Of a stretch of DNA of 64,000 nt, positions 47,965-56,783 are shown in pieces; within the stretch, counting starts at the first letter, position 1, and each line of letters opens with the position of its first letter. Source of the stretch: Saprospiraceae bacterium. GTDB lineage: Bacteria > Bacteroidota > Bacteroidia > Chitinophagales > Saprospiraceae. The notes under the pieces are model-generated. The model searched no databases. It was not told the DNA's origin and saw only the letters and a program-made list of their open reading frames with translations. Where the stretch lies: NCBI GenBank assembly GCA_022844565.1, contig JALHLK010000016.1, positions 1-64,000 of the forward strand, in the 5' to 3' direction. The translations under genes and the position numbers were made by a program.

Positions 47965-48618
47965 ATGAGCTTTATTACCATTAAATCTACCGTCGAAATA
48001 GAAAACAACGCAACGTTGGTAGCCGTTTCAAAAACTAGGTCTAATGATCAAATATTAGCTATTTATAACCAAGGACAACGAATTTTTGGAGAAAATAGAG
48101 TGCAAGAATTGATCGGTAAAAAGGATGCATTGCCTCAAGACATAATATGGCACATCATCGGATCTTTACAAAAAAACAAGGTAAAATTTATAGCACCTTT
48201 TATTGAGATGATACACAGTGTTGATTCATTTGATTTGGCTAAAACTATCGATAAAGAGGCAGCAAAGAATCATAGAAAGATTAAAGTATTACTTCAAGTA
48301 AAGATTGCTAATGAGTATACTAAACAAGGTTTTGACATAGAGGATTTAATACTTTCATTAAAAAATGAAGACTGGTCTAGTCTTAAAAATATCGTCATCT
48401 GTGGCGTAATGGGTATGGGCACATTGGTAGCTAATGATGTCCAAACAAGAAGTGAGTTTCAAAATTTGAATAACCATTTTAATCTCCTTAAGCTACAATA
48501 CTTTTCAAACAATCCCGAATTTAAAGAAATATCTATGGGTATGTCGGGTGATTACGAAATAGCATTAGAGGAAGGATCAACTATGGTGAGAATAGGGAGT
48601 GCATTATTCCAAGATTAA
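47965..48618 (+). CDS. YggS/PROSC family PLP homeostasis protein
   Basis: This 217-residue protein is a fold-type III alanine-racemase-like protein. It has the PLP lysine in LVAVSKTRSND, FGENRVQEL, WHIIGSLQKNK, IHSVDSFDLA, and SMGMSGDYEIALEEGSTMVR near the end. YggS regulates cellular pyridoxal phosphate and has no classical catalytic activity. ATG 47965 is chosen; a GTG at 47956 overlapping the kinase stop is the alternative and would add three residues. Confidence 0.93.
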   Translation: MSFITIKSTVEIENNATLVAVSKTRSNDQILAIYNQGQRIFGENRVQELIGKKDALPQDIIWHIIGSLQKNKVKFIAPFIEMIHSVDSFDLAKTIDKEAAKNHRKIKVLLQVKIANEYTKQGFDIEDLILSLKNEDWSSLKNIVICGVMGMGTLVANDVQTRSEFQNLNNHFNLLKLQYFSNNPEFKEISMGMSGDYEIALEEGSTMVRIGSALFQD

Positions 48619-48645
48619 AACTGCTCTTTCAAATAAACATATTAA

Positions 48646-48815
48646 ACCTAAAAATCTAAAATGGATTCCGTAGTGAAGGTCAAAAGGACAATAAAAGCAG
48701 CACTTTTTGCGACAAATCATAGCCACTGCTATGGTGAGAAGCAAAAAGTGAGTGAAACGCCTGATTTTGCAGTAATTTTGAGCTGTAATAGGAAATCCAT
48801 TTGAGATATTTAGGT
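48646..48815. repeat. 170-bp fold-back (inverted-repeat) element
   Basis: The outer 24-25 bases (48646-48669 and 48791-48815) are near-perfect inverted complements sharing AAATGGATT and ACCTAAA cores. Inside, CACTTTTTGC (48701-48710) pairs with GCAAAAAGTG (48741-48750), and CATAGC with GCTATG forms the tip. It has no ORF. It looks like a MITE-type or palindromic intergenic element; no second copy was noticed in this window. Confidence 0.6.
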
Positions 48816-48879
48816 AATTTATTATATATTTCAATATTCTTTTCAGACTTTTGCAATTTATAAATAAACCACTAAAACA

Positions 48880-51153
48880 ATGTCAAATATTGGACCTTCT
48901 TACTTGAATGATCTAAATGATGTACAACGATCTGCGGTAGTTACAATCAATGGTCCTGTTATGGTCATAGCTGGTCCAGGATCAGGCAAGACGAGGGTAC
49001 TAACTTTCAGAATAGCACATATGATCAATTCTGGTGTTCATCCGGGTCAAATTTTAGCCCTAACTTTTACTAACAAAGCGGCCAAGGAGATGAAGCACCG
49101 AATAGAAAGTGTAGCTGGTACTAAGGCCAATCAAGTTTGGGCTGGAACTTTTCACTCTTTATTTGCTCGAATATTAAGGGTAGAAGCTCATAAAATTGGT
49201 TTTCCAAATGATTTTACGATTTACGATACTGACGACACAAAAGGGGTGATAGCTGACATCATAAAATCTATGAATCTAGATGCAAAAGTATATGCACCCA
49301 ATCAAGTGAGAGCGCGTATTTCTGCCGCAAAATCAAACCTAATCACACCCAAAGCTTATAAAAACAATGATGATCTGATGGCCATGGATAGAATGAATCG
49401 AAGGCCAATGATATATGACATATATGAAAAATATGTTACCAAATGTCAGCGATCAGGAGCAATGGATTTTGATGACTTGTTGTTGATGATGTACAAATTG
49501 CTTTATCAAAATCCAGAGGGCGTCAGAGAGAAATATCAAAGACAGTTTAAATATGTGATGGTTGATGAGTTTCAAGATACCAATTACTTGCAATACGAAG
49601 TCGTCAAATTGTTCGTAAAATATCATGGTAGTGAAGAAAATGTTTGTATTGTAGGTGATGATGCACAAAGTATTTATTCATTCCGAGGGGCTACTATTCA
49701 AAACATCTTGCAGTATGAACACGATTTTCCCAACGTCCATACATTTAAGTTAGAGCAAAATTATAGATCTACCAATTTTATAGTCAATGCAGCCAATGAA
49801 GTAATCACTTATAATAAAAATCAAATCACCAAGAAAATATTTACTACCCGCGAAGAAGGCAAAAAGATCAAAATTATCCAAGCAATGACGGATAATGAGG
49901 AAGGTAAGCGTGTGGCTGACTCTATTATAGAACAAAAGAATAGATACAATCTTTCCAACAAAGATATCGCCATCTTATACCGTACGAATGGACAATCTAG
50001 GGTTTTCGAAGAACAGTTAAGGAGATTGAATATAGCCTATAGAATTTACGGTGGACTTTCATTTTATTCACGAAAAGAAATCAAGGACGTCTTAGCTTAT
50101 ATACGACTTGTAGTCAATGACAAAGATGATGAAGCGCTCAAAAGGGTGATCAATTACCCAAAAAGAGGTATCGGCAATACTACCATTGATCAATTAAGTA
50201 AACTTGCTGAAGATAATGAAATGAGTATTTGGCAAGTCATCAGCAGCATGGACTTTTCGCCTAGAGTTAAAAAAAGTTTAGAAGAATTTGTAGGTATCAT
50301 AAGAGCTTGTAAGCAGAAAGCAATGGTTAGTAATGCTTTTGACGCAGCGGTTTACATTGCAAAGGCTTCCGGAATTTATAGTGAACTTCGTGCTGATACT
50401 ACCGTTGAGGGACAATCTAGATATGACAATCTCACTTCCCTACTCGATGGTATAAAAGAATTTGTAGAAGATGACGAATTGATAGAAGGCGAGTCTATTG
50501 ATGATAATAAATCACTATCCGTCTTTCTTCAAACCATTTCACTGATGACTGACGCAGATAATGAAAACCCAGAAACAAACGACACAATCACATTAATGAG
50601 TGTACACTCTGCAAAGGGGCTAGAATTCAAAAGTGTTTTTGTTGTTGGATTAGAAGAAAATCTCTTTCCATCTTATCAAACGCTAAGTACTCCTGATCAA
50701 ATAGAAGAGGAGCGAAGATTATTTTATGTTGCTATTACTCGTGCTGAGGAGATTTTAACGCTCACTTATGCCAATAGTCGCTATCAATATGGAAATATGC
50801 GTTTTAATGATCCAAGCCGATTTCTAGAGGAGATCAATGAGGAAAATATTGATAGTATGACCATTGTCAAAAGGCCTTCAAATGAGGATGATTTTGGTCA
50901 AGTTAAGATATTGGGAGGACTAAAGCCAAAAGTGCTACAACCCATGATCCCAAAAATTGATCCAAACGACTTCGTTTCAAATGATCCTGATGAAATCAAA
51001 GTAGGTAATAAAGTTCTTCACCTTAAGTTTGGGGAAGGCAAGGTAACTGCGATAGACGAACGTCAGGTTGCAACAATATACTTCGATCAGTTGGGAGAAA
51101 ATCAAGAAAAGAGGATTATGTTACAATATTCGAAATTACAGATCTTGGAGTAA
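48880..51153 (+). CDS. ATP-dependent DNA helicase, UvrD/PcrA (superfamily 1)
   Basis: This 757-residue SF1A helicase unwinds DNA 3' to 5' in repair and replication-restart. Motif Ia/Walker A is AGPGSGKT (31-38), Walker B is VDEFQDTN, motif III GDDAQSIYSFRGA, motif IV LEQNYRST, motif V VHSAKGLEFKSVF, and motif VI LFYVAITRAEE. The C-terminal 60 residues (VGNKVLHLKFGEGKVTAID) are the RNA-polymerase-interaction Tudor-like tail of PcrA/UvrD. It is monocistronic. Confidence 0.95.
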   Translation: MSNIGPSYLNDLNDVQRSAVVTINGPVMVIAGPGSGKTRVLTFRIAHMINSGVHPGQILALTFTNKAAKEMKHRIESVAGTKANQVWAGTFHSLFARILRVEAHKIGFPNDFTIYDTDDTKGVIADIIKSMNLDAKVYAPNQVRARISAAKSNLITPKAYKNNDDLMAMDRMNRRPMIYDIYEKYVTKCQRSGAMDFDDLLLMMYKLLYQNPEGVREKYQRQFKYVMVDEFQDTNYLQYEVVKLFVKYHGSEENVCIVGDDAQSIYSFRGATIQNILQYEHDFPNVHTFKLEQNYRSTNFIVNAANEVITYNKNQITKKIFTTREEGKKIKIIQAMTDNEEGKRVADSIIEQKNRYNLSNKDIAILYRTNGQSRVFEEQLRRLNIAYRIYGGLSFYSRKEIKDVLAYIRLVVNDKDDEALKRVINYPKRGIGNTTIDQLSKLAEDNEMSIWQVISSMDFSPRVKKSLEEFVGIIRACKQKAMVSNAFDAAVYIAKASGIYSELRADTTVEGQSRYDNLTSLLDGIKEFVEDDELIEGESIDDNKSLSVFLQTISLMTDADNENPETNDTITLMSVHSAKGLEFKSVFVVGLEENLFPSYQTLSTPDQIEEERRLFYVAITRAEEILTLTYANSRYQYGNMRFNDPSRFLEEINEENIDSMTIVKRPSNEDDFGQVKILGGLKPKVLQPMIPKIDPNDFVSNDPDEIKVGNKVLHLKFGEGKVTAIDERQVATIYFDQLGENQEKRIMLQYSKLQILE

Positions 51154-51796
51154 AACTTTTTAGTTTATAGAATTTTCAAAAGTATCCCTAGTGCTAATCT
51201 TGGATAAACAAAAAAAAACACATTTATCAATGAACTCCATTTGTTTTTAGGAAAAGTAACTTCAATATTCATTCTTTATGCCAACAGATAATTCTTTTGT
51301 CAATTAAACCCAGATAACGCATTGGACTTTATTCGAAAGGAAATTAGGCAAAATAGTAGTGAAGCACATGAGTACCGTAAAAAATTGATATCCGAAATAT
51401 CAATTTAGCTGCGAACTAAAACCAACTGGATTTTAGCTTATTCAATCTTAGCAACCTTAGCTGCATAGAGGACGGAAAATTGAGTACTGAAACTAATATG
51501 AAGCATAATTTTCTTGCAGTTAATTTCTTATGCGTTTTCTGGGTTAAAAATAAGTTATAGAAAATCAACATATTAGATCTGAGGTTGATTTGAAGAAATA
51601 TTTATAAGTTACTATTATTTTTCATATTTGTGTACGTGTACTCCAAAAGATGGGTTTGTCGATTTCATAGCAACTTAAGTTTACAAAATGAACTCAAATA
51701 TGGAATGTTCAATTCAATATATATTGCAAATAACGTGAAATTTAGAATCTAACCAATTAAAGTAACGCTCATTACTGTAATGTGCATTACTATAGT
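51154..51796. other. intergenic region with the second inverted-repeat element
   Basis: This 643-bp gap between convergent genes holds element copy 2 (51304-51547). The remaining sequence is AT-rich, with no supported gene. Confidence 0.55.
51304..51547. repeat. MITE-like inverted-repeat element, copy 2
   Basis: About 244 bp, near-identical to 4563-4810 and in the same orientation. The termini 51304-51325 and 51526-51547 are imperfect inverted repeats. The central hairpin is conserved (TTGATAT at 51385-51391, ATATCAA at 51397-51403). Differences cluster in the ends and in one internal stretch near 51440-51455. Confidence 0.75.
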
Positions 51797-52984
51797 TTAA
51801 AAAGTCAGCGCCTGTTCTAAATCCTCAATTAAATCTCCTATATGCTCCACACCAACGCTTAATCTGATCAAAGAGTCCGTGATTCCCACAGCATTCCGAG
51901 CGTTTGAGTCAACATGTAAATGAGAAGTAGTAGCAGGATGTAGGACTAGCGTATCTATATCTCCCAATGTTGGAGCATTAGTGGCAACTTTGAGTTTGTC
52001 TATAATTTTGAGTGCATCTTGCATATTTCCGTCAATATCAAAACTAAGCATACCACCGAATTGAGACATTTGTTTTGAGGCAATAGTATGACTTTCATGA
52101 TTTTTAAGACCGCAATAATTCACTTTTTTGACCCTACTATGATTATCTAAATATTGAGCCAAAGCCAATGCATTACTGCTGTGTTTATCCATCCTTAGGA
52201 CGAGGGTTTTTAATCCGTTATTCAGCAGCCACGCATCCCAGGCATTACATGTCGAGCCCATGGTTTTGAGAGTGCCCCACATAGCCTTATGTAAGGTTTC
52301 ATCTGCGGTAACCATTGCCCCCGATATTGAATTTCCATGACCGTTCAGAAATTTGGTCGTAGAATGTACTACAATATCAATTCCTAAGCTCAATGGCCGT
52401 TGTAAATAAGGAGTGCAAAATGTGTTATCTACTATGGTCTTTACACCATAGTTTTTGGCCAATGAAGCTAAGGATGCTAGGTTTACACAAGACATAGTCG
52501 GATTGGATGGTGTTTCTAAATAAAGTAGCTTTATACTTGGATTTTGTTCGAGCTGATTTCTCACTAATGAAAGATCAGTACAGTCACAAAAAATGGTTTT
52601 TATCCCGAAACGATCAAAAATATTTTGAAACAAAACAGTTGTTCCACCGTAAAGATTATTTTGAGTTAAAATAGTCTCTCCTACTTTTAAAATACTTGTA
52701 GCCGCAGTACTTATCGCTGACATTCCGCTTGAGGTAAGCAAACCATGCACTTCCTTATGTAAATCAAAACCTTCTAATTTAGCAATCTTTTGAGCTACTG
52801 TATCTATGGTAGGATTGCCATATCTGCTATATGTGTGTCCATCTTTTACTCCTGTAAAGATATCGATCGTCTCCTGCACACTTTCAAAGGCGAAGGATGA
52901 CGTAGCATAGATCGGTAATTGATGCGGAACACTTTTTAAATTTTTTGTACCTTCGCTGACACAAATTGTCTCAAATGACGTCAT
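51797..52984 (-). CDS. trans-sulfuration PLP enzyme (cystathionine gamma-synthase/lyase or methionine gamma-lyase type)
   Basis: This 395-residue Cys/Met-metabolism PLP enzyme has the cofactor lysine in HSTTKFLNGHGNSISGAM near residue 205, the YSRYGNPTIDTVAQKIAKLE tract near 53, TSSGMSAISTAA near 87, and TLGDIDTLVLHPATTSHLH near 338. The family covers cystathionine synthase, beta/gamma-lyases and methionine gamma-lyase; residues seen do not settle which. No met or cys genes are adjacent. A minus-strand -7 box lies at 53018-53025, inside the divergent neighbour's first codons. Confidence 0.9.
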   Translation of the reverse strand: MTSFETICVSEGTKNLKSVPHQLPIYATSSFAFESVQETIDIFTGVKDGHTYSRYGNPTIDTVAQKIAKLEGFDLHKEVHGLLTSSGMSAISTAATSILKVGETILTQNNLYGGTTVLFQNIFDRFGIKTIFCDCTDLSLVRNQLEQNPSIKLLYLETPSNPTMSCVNLASLASLAKNYGVKTIVDNTFCTPYLQRPLSLGIDIVVHSTTKFLNGHGNSISGAMVTADETLHKAMWGTLKTMGSTCNAWDAWLLNNGLKTLVLRMDKHSSNALALAQYLDNHSRVKKVNYCGLKNHESHTIASKQMSQFGGMLSFDIDGNMQDALKIIDKLKVATNAPTLGDIDTLVLHPATTSHLHVDSNARNAVGITDSLIRLSVGVEHIGDLIEDLEQALTF

Positions 52985-53010
52985 AATAATTTAAAGATTT
53001 ATCTATTCAA

Positions 53011-53724
53011 ATGAAAACAAAGATATCATTAATCTTGATTATCACTTTTATACTTTCAAGTAATTTTCTGCAAAGTCAGGAAATGGAAAATAATTATAAA
53101 TTCAACATCGTAGGTTTTGATGGTCTTCTATCCGTTCCTCAAGGTATTTTCGGAAGGAATATGAAAAATAAAGTGATTCCAGGTGTCAATTTCAATTATT
53201 TAAAACAATACAAAGTAGATCAACCATTTTTTCTTGGTGGTGGAATTGGTTTTGGCAAATTGGCCACTTCAGCTGACCAAATCATACGAGTCAATCCAAG
53301 TAGTATTGATGAGATTTGGGATGGACGAACCAACTCCAATCTGCTAAAATTTTACGGATCTGCTCGATATTTCATCAATCTTGGCGGTAAAAAACTTACT
53401 CCATATTTTCAAGCCAATTTGGGATGGAATTGGTTTTATACCATCACGAGCTTTACTTTTCCTGACTCCGACGAATCATCTACTGACTTTGAAAAAAGTG
53501 AAATCTCCTTTATGTATTCAGGCGCTTTGGGAGCTAATTACGCCATAGATTACAATTGGCACATCAATTTAAGTTTAGGTTTTGAAAATGGACAATCCGC
53601 ATTTTACTATGTGGATAGAGAAGAATATAAACAGCCCCAGTTTAGTCCGGTTGAGAACTTAGAACTTAAAAAATCCTTGACAAATTCAATAGCCATACAA
53701 CTCGGGGCAGCTTATAGATGGTAG
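53011..53724 (+). CDS. outer-membrane beta-barrel-like protein
   Basis: This 237-residue protein has a signal peptide (MKTKISLILIITFILSSNFL, cleavage near QSQ). The mature chain has Gly/aromatic alternating strands (FFLGGGIGFGKLAT, ISFMYSGALGANYAID) and ends in SIAIQLGAAYRW, with a C-terminal aromatic as expected for a barrel. No specific family or substrate is evident. It is divergent from the trans-sulfuration enzyme with 26 bp between starts. Confidence 0.7.
   Translation: MKTKISLILIITFILSSNFLQSQEMENNYKFNIVGFDGLLSVPQGIFGRNMKNKVIPGVNFNYLKQYKVDQPFFLGGGIGFGKLATSADQIIRVNPSSIDEIWDGRTNSNLLKFYGSARYFINLGGKKLTPYFQANLGWNWFYTITSFTFPDSDESSTDFEKSEISFMYSGALGANYAIDYNWHINLSLGFENGQSAFYYVDREEYKQPQFSPVENLELKKSLTNSIAIQLGAAYRW
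53018..53025 (-). promoter_or_regulatory. -7 box for the trans-sulfuration enzyme
   Basis: CAAAGATA on the plus strand (TATCTTTG on the minus strand) lies 34 bp before the 52984 start and overlaps codons 3-5 of the divergent gene. Confidence 0.35.
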
Positions 53725-53762
53725 TTTATCATTTTTAAAAAGAAACTCTGCCCTAAATTAAG

Positions 53763-53770
53763 TACCTTTG
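53763..53770 (+). promoter_or_regulatory. -7 box (TACCTTTG) that decides the RluA start
   Basis: A perfect TAnnTTTG. The TTG at 53768 is inside it, so translation more plausibly starts at ATG 53795. Confidence 0.5.
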
Positions 53771-53794
53771 CAGCCCATTAGAATAAGTATAAGT

Positions 53795-54913
53795 ATGGTA
53801 GCTATCAAACAAGGTGATTTAGGCGAATATAACGAAGAAGATCTTTATCTCCACCAAGAAATAATTTGTGACAAAAATCAAGCACTTTTAAGAATTGACA
53901 AATTTTTGTTTGACAAACTTGAAGGTGTTTCTAGATCACGTGTCCAGAGTGCTATAACACATGGATTGATCACTGTCAATGACAAAAATGTAAAGTCAAA
54001 TCATAAAATAAAGGGTAATGATGTGATAAAATTGGTCTTACCTCGTCATCCTGACCAATTAGAAACTGTTACACCTGAAGATATTCCACTAGATATCGTA
54101 TATGAAGATGAACATGTAATCGTCATCAACAAACAAGCTGGGTTGGTGGTACACCCTGGTTCTGGTAATCCATCAGGAACTTTGGTAAATGCCATTTTGT
54201 TTCATTTACAAAATTCAAATCTACCTGTCATGAAAGGTAACAACCTTCAGCGACCTGGACTAGTACATAGGATTGATAAAGATACTTCTGGCTTGATGGT
54301 GCTTGCAAAAACGGAAGAAGCTATGACTCATTTGGCTAAGCAGTTCTTCGATCATAGCATAGATAGAGAATATCAAGCGATCGTATGGGGAGAAACAAAA
54401 GATGATAAAGGTACAGTGACCGGTGACATAGGAAGACATCCTCGTGATCGTATGTTAATGACCGTGACTGCGGAAGGTGAAGGGGGCAAACATGCTATCA
54501 CTCATTATGAAGTACTCGAAAGATTATACTATGTTTCACACTTAAAATGTATATTAGAAACGGGTCGTACCCACCAGATTCGTGTGCATATGAAACACAT
54601 AGGTAATACGCTTTTTAATGATACAAGATACGGTGGTGAAAAGATTTTAAAAGGAACTATTTTTACGAGATATAAACAATTTGTTGATAATTGTTTTAAG
54701 ATATTACCAAGACAGGCTCTACATGCGTGTACTTTGGGATTTATTCACCCTATAACAGGTGAAAAAATGTTTTTTGAGCAACCATTGCCTGAAGATTTTT
54801 CTAGTGTATTGGATAAATGGAGGGATTACAAAAATACAAGAAAAGAAGTCTTGATATACGAACACGAGCAAGAAGTCAATGATGAAGAAGAATACGAAGG
54901 AAAAGATAAATAA
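53795..54913 (+). CDS. RluA family 23S rRNA pseudouridine synthase
   Basis: This 372-residue protein has an S4 RNA-binding domain near the N-terminus (LLRIDKFLFDKLEGVSRSRV) and the RluA catalytic motif HRIDKDTSGLMVLAKT with the nucleophilic Asp, then TGRTHQIRVHMKHIG. The family converts specific uridines of 23S rRNA to pseudouridine. The ATG at 53795 is preferred over an earlier TTG inside the promoter. The last 35 bp overlap the start of the acyl-CoA reductase gene in another frame. Confidence 0.94.
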   Translation: MVAIKQGDLGEYNEEDLYLHQEIICDKNQALLRIDKFLFDKLEGVSRSRVQSAITHGLITVNDKNVKSNHKIKGNDVIKLVLPRHPDQLETVTPEDIPLDIVYEDEHVIVINKQAGLVVHPGSGNPSGTLVNAILFHLQNSNLPVMKGNNLQRPGLVHRIDKDTSGLMVLAKTEEAMTHLAKQFFDHSIDREYQAIVWGETKDDKGTVTGDIGRHPRDRMLMTVTAEGEGGKHAITHYEVLERLYYVSHLKCILETGRTHQIRVHMKHIGNTLFNDTRYGGEKILKGTIFTRYKQFVDNCFKILPRQALHACTLGFIHPITGEKMFFEQPLPEDFSSVLDKWRDYKNTRKEVLIYEHEQEVNDEEEYEGKDK

Positions 54914-55907
54914 TCTAGCGAGACTCAACCCTGTCATAAATGAGTCAAGGTCCTCGGGTGAACTGCAAGAAGTAATTGAAAGTGCCGTAATTCAAAATTC
55001 ATGGTTTACTAAAAAGGATGTAGAATCTGCATTATGCGCCATACAAGAACAGTTATTCTCTGAAGAAAAGCTAACATCTTTTATTGCTGACTATGACATA
55101 AATACCTTATCACCCAAGCGTGTTGGGCTTATATTAGCTGGCAATATTCCGATGGTTGGCATTCACGACATTATCATGGTATATTTATCTGGGCATATAG
55201 CTTTGATCAAATACAGTGACAAAGATCGGGTTCTCATACAGTGGTTACTTAAAAAATTGGTGGAGATCGACTCCGATGCCAAAGAGGTTTTTATTGAGGT
55301 GGAAAGACTCAATGATATTGACGCCGTAATTGCTACGGGAAGTGATAATTCTAGTAGATATTTTGATGCCTATTTTGGAAAATATCCAAACATTATTCGA
55401 AAAAACAGAAATAGTATTGGTATCCTATCAAAAAATATCAGCGATGGTGATCTAAGGTTACTCGCATATGACATTTTAAGTTATTTTGGGTTAGGGTGTC
55501 GTAATGTTTCAAAAGTCTACTTCGAGCGAGGATTTGATATAGACCGTCTTTTGAGGATATTAGACGAAAACAATGAGGTAATTCATCATAATAAATATAG
55601 GAACAATTATGACTACAATTTATCATTGTTTCTTTTGAATAAAAAGAAATTTCTTCAAAATAGTACTACCCTACTTGTCGAAGATGAAAACCTTCCGTCA
55701 CGAATAGCTACGCTACATTATGAATGGTATGACGATGTTAGAAGTCTTGAAGAAAAGTTGCATAAAATTCTCAATAAAATCCAATGTATTGTTACGGACG
55801 TAAAGTTAGAAAAACTCAATTATTTTCATTTTGGTCAATCTCAACGTCCAACTATCAATGATTTTGCCGATGGTGTGGATACGATGAAATTTTTATTGAA
55901 AGTTTAA
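54879..55907 (+). CDS. acyl-CoA reductase (LuxC-like)
   Basis: This 342-residue protein belongs to the LuxC/acyl-CoA reductase family of NAD(P)-dependent fatty-acyl reductases in the aldehyde dehydrogenase superfamily. It has VGLILAGNIPMVGIHDIIMV near residue 80, AVIATGSDNSSRYFDAYF near 148, and the likely catalytic Cys in FGLGCRNVSKVYFERG near 205. There is no neighbouring luxE/D-type gene, so it is not a luminescence operon; aldehyde or alcohol production from acyl-CoA is inferred. The start overlaps RluA by 35 bp. Confidence 0.85.
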   Translation: MMKKNTKEKINNLARLNPVINESRSSGELQEVIESAVIQNSWFTKKDVESALCAIQEQLFSEEKLTSFIADYDINTLSPKRVGLILAGNIPMVGIHDIIMVYLSGHIALIKYSDKDRVLIQWLLKKLVEIDSDAKEVFIEVERLNDIDAVIATGSDNSSRYFDAYFGKYPNIIRKNRNSIGILSKNISDGDLRLLAYDILSYFGLGCRNVSKVYFERGFDIDRLLRILDENNEVIHHNKYRNNYDYNLSLFLLNKKKFLQNSTTLLVEDENLPSRIATLHYEWYDDVRSLEEKLHKILNKIQCIVTDVKLEKLNYFHFGQSQRPTINDFADGVDTMKFLLKV

Positions 55908-55920
55908 AATATTTGGTCAA

Positions 55921-56568
55921 ATGGAAAAGACAATGCCACGAAAAGAAAGGGCAGCATTTGTATTAGAAACATTAGAAAACTTATACCCCACTGTACCCAT
56001 TCCTTTAGACCATAAAGATCCATACACTTTGCTAATTGCTGTATTACTATCTGCTCAATGTACCGATGAGCGAGTTAATAAGGTGACTCCCTATTTGTTT
56101 GCAATAGCTGACAATCCTCATGATATGTCAAAAGTAGCTGTAGAGAAAATCCAAGAAATCATAAGACCTTGCGGACTTTCTCCTAAAAAATCCAAAGCAA
56201 TTTCTGAACTATCAAAAATTTTGATTGATCAACATGAAGGGATAGTACCACAAAGTTTTGAAGCATTGGAAGCTTTGCCAGGAGTGGGTCACAAAACTGC
56301 ATCTGTTGTTATGTCTCAAGCGTTCGGAGTTCCGGCGTTTCCAATTGATACGCATATTCACAGATTGGCTTTTCGTTGGTGTCTGAGTACAGGTAAGAAC
56401 GTTGAAAAAACAGAATTTGATCTTAAAAAACTTTTTCCTATAGAATCTTGGAACAGACTTCATCTTCAAATTATATTTTTTGGTAGAGAATATTGTCCTG
56501 CACGAGGACACATTCCTTCAGTGTGTCCGATATGTAGTAAAATTGGGAGAAAAGAGCTTTTTACCTAA
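55921..56568 (+). CDS. nth: endonuclease III
   Basis: This 215-residue DNA glycosylase/AP lyase has the helix-hairpin-helix LEALPGVGHKTASVV with the catalytic Lys and the catalytic Asp in FPIDTHIHRLAFRW. It excises oxidised pyrimidines. The C-terminal [4Fe-4S] loop reads CPARGHIPSVCPICSKIG: three Cys are present with wider spacing, and the usual fourth is absent, so cluster binding is doubtful. It follows the acyl-CoA reductase by 13 bp. Confidence 0.93.
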   Translation: MEKTMPRKERAAFVLETLENLYPTVPIPLDHKDPYTLLIAVLLSAQCTDERVNKVTPYLFAIADNPHDMSKVAVEKIQEIIRPCGLSPKKSKAISELSKILIDQHEGIVPQSFEALEALPGVGHKTASVVMSQAFGVPAFPIDTHIHRLAFRWCLSTGKNVEKTEFDLKKLFPIESWNRLHLQIIFFGREYCPARGHIPSVCPICSKIGRKELFT

Positions 56569-56604
56569 AAGAAAACTTTTTTTGAACTTTTTAAATCCAA
56601 ACAT

Positions 56605-56636
56605 TTGGATATATCATAGAAATCTGCATATCTTTG
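56605..56636 (+). promoter_or_regulatory. promoter of tRNA-Gln
   Basis: TTG at 56605-56607 and TATCTTTG at 56629-56636 are spaced by 21 bp, within the Bacteroidota range. The tRNA starts 17 bp downstream. Confidence 0.6.
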
Positions 56637-56652
56637 CACCAGTTTTGAAAAA

Positions 56653-56723
56653 TGACCTATGGTGTAACGGTAGCACTACAGATTTTGGTTCTGTTTGTTA
56701 AGGTTCGAATCCTTATAGGTCAA
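56653..56723 (+). tRNA. tRNA-Gln(UUG)
   Basis: This 71-nt tRNA has acceptor strands TGACCTA/TAGGTCA, the anticodon stem ACAGA/TCTGT with loop TTTTGGT giving anticodon UUG, the D-arm GGTGTAACGGTAGCAC, and a T-arm around GGTTCGAATCC. CCA is not encoded. Confidence 0.95.
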
Positions 56724-56725
56724 CA

Positions 56726-56754
56726 AAAAAAGGGGCTTTGTTTGTCCCTTTTTT
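56726..56754 (+). terminator. intrinsic terminator after tRNA-Gln
   Basis: AAAAAAGGG (56726-56734) pairs with CCCTTTTTT (56746-56754), the T-tract forming the descending arm. It lies 3 bp past the tRNA. Confidence 0.7.
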
Positions 56755-56783
56755 CATTTAAAGTACTTTCTAAATATTAAACC

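Noticed and set aside
48604-48834. 76-codon minus-strand ORF over the fold-back element
   Set aside because: It arises from the inverted repeat; no conserved features.
54879-55907. A bioluminescence (lux) operon
   Set aside because: Only a LuxC-like reductase is present; no luciferase, luxD or luxE genes are nearby.
56480-56701. 73-codon plus-strand ORF running from nth into tRNA-Gln
   Set aside because: Out-of-frame overlap with nth, and it reads through the tRNA gene.
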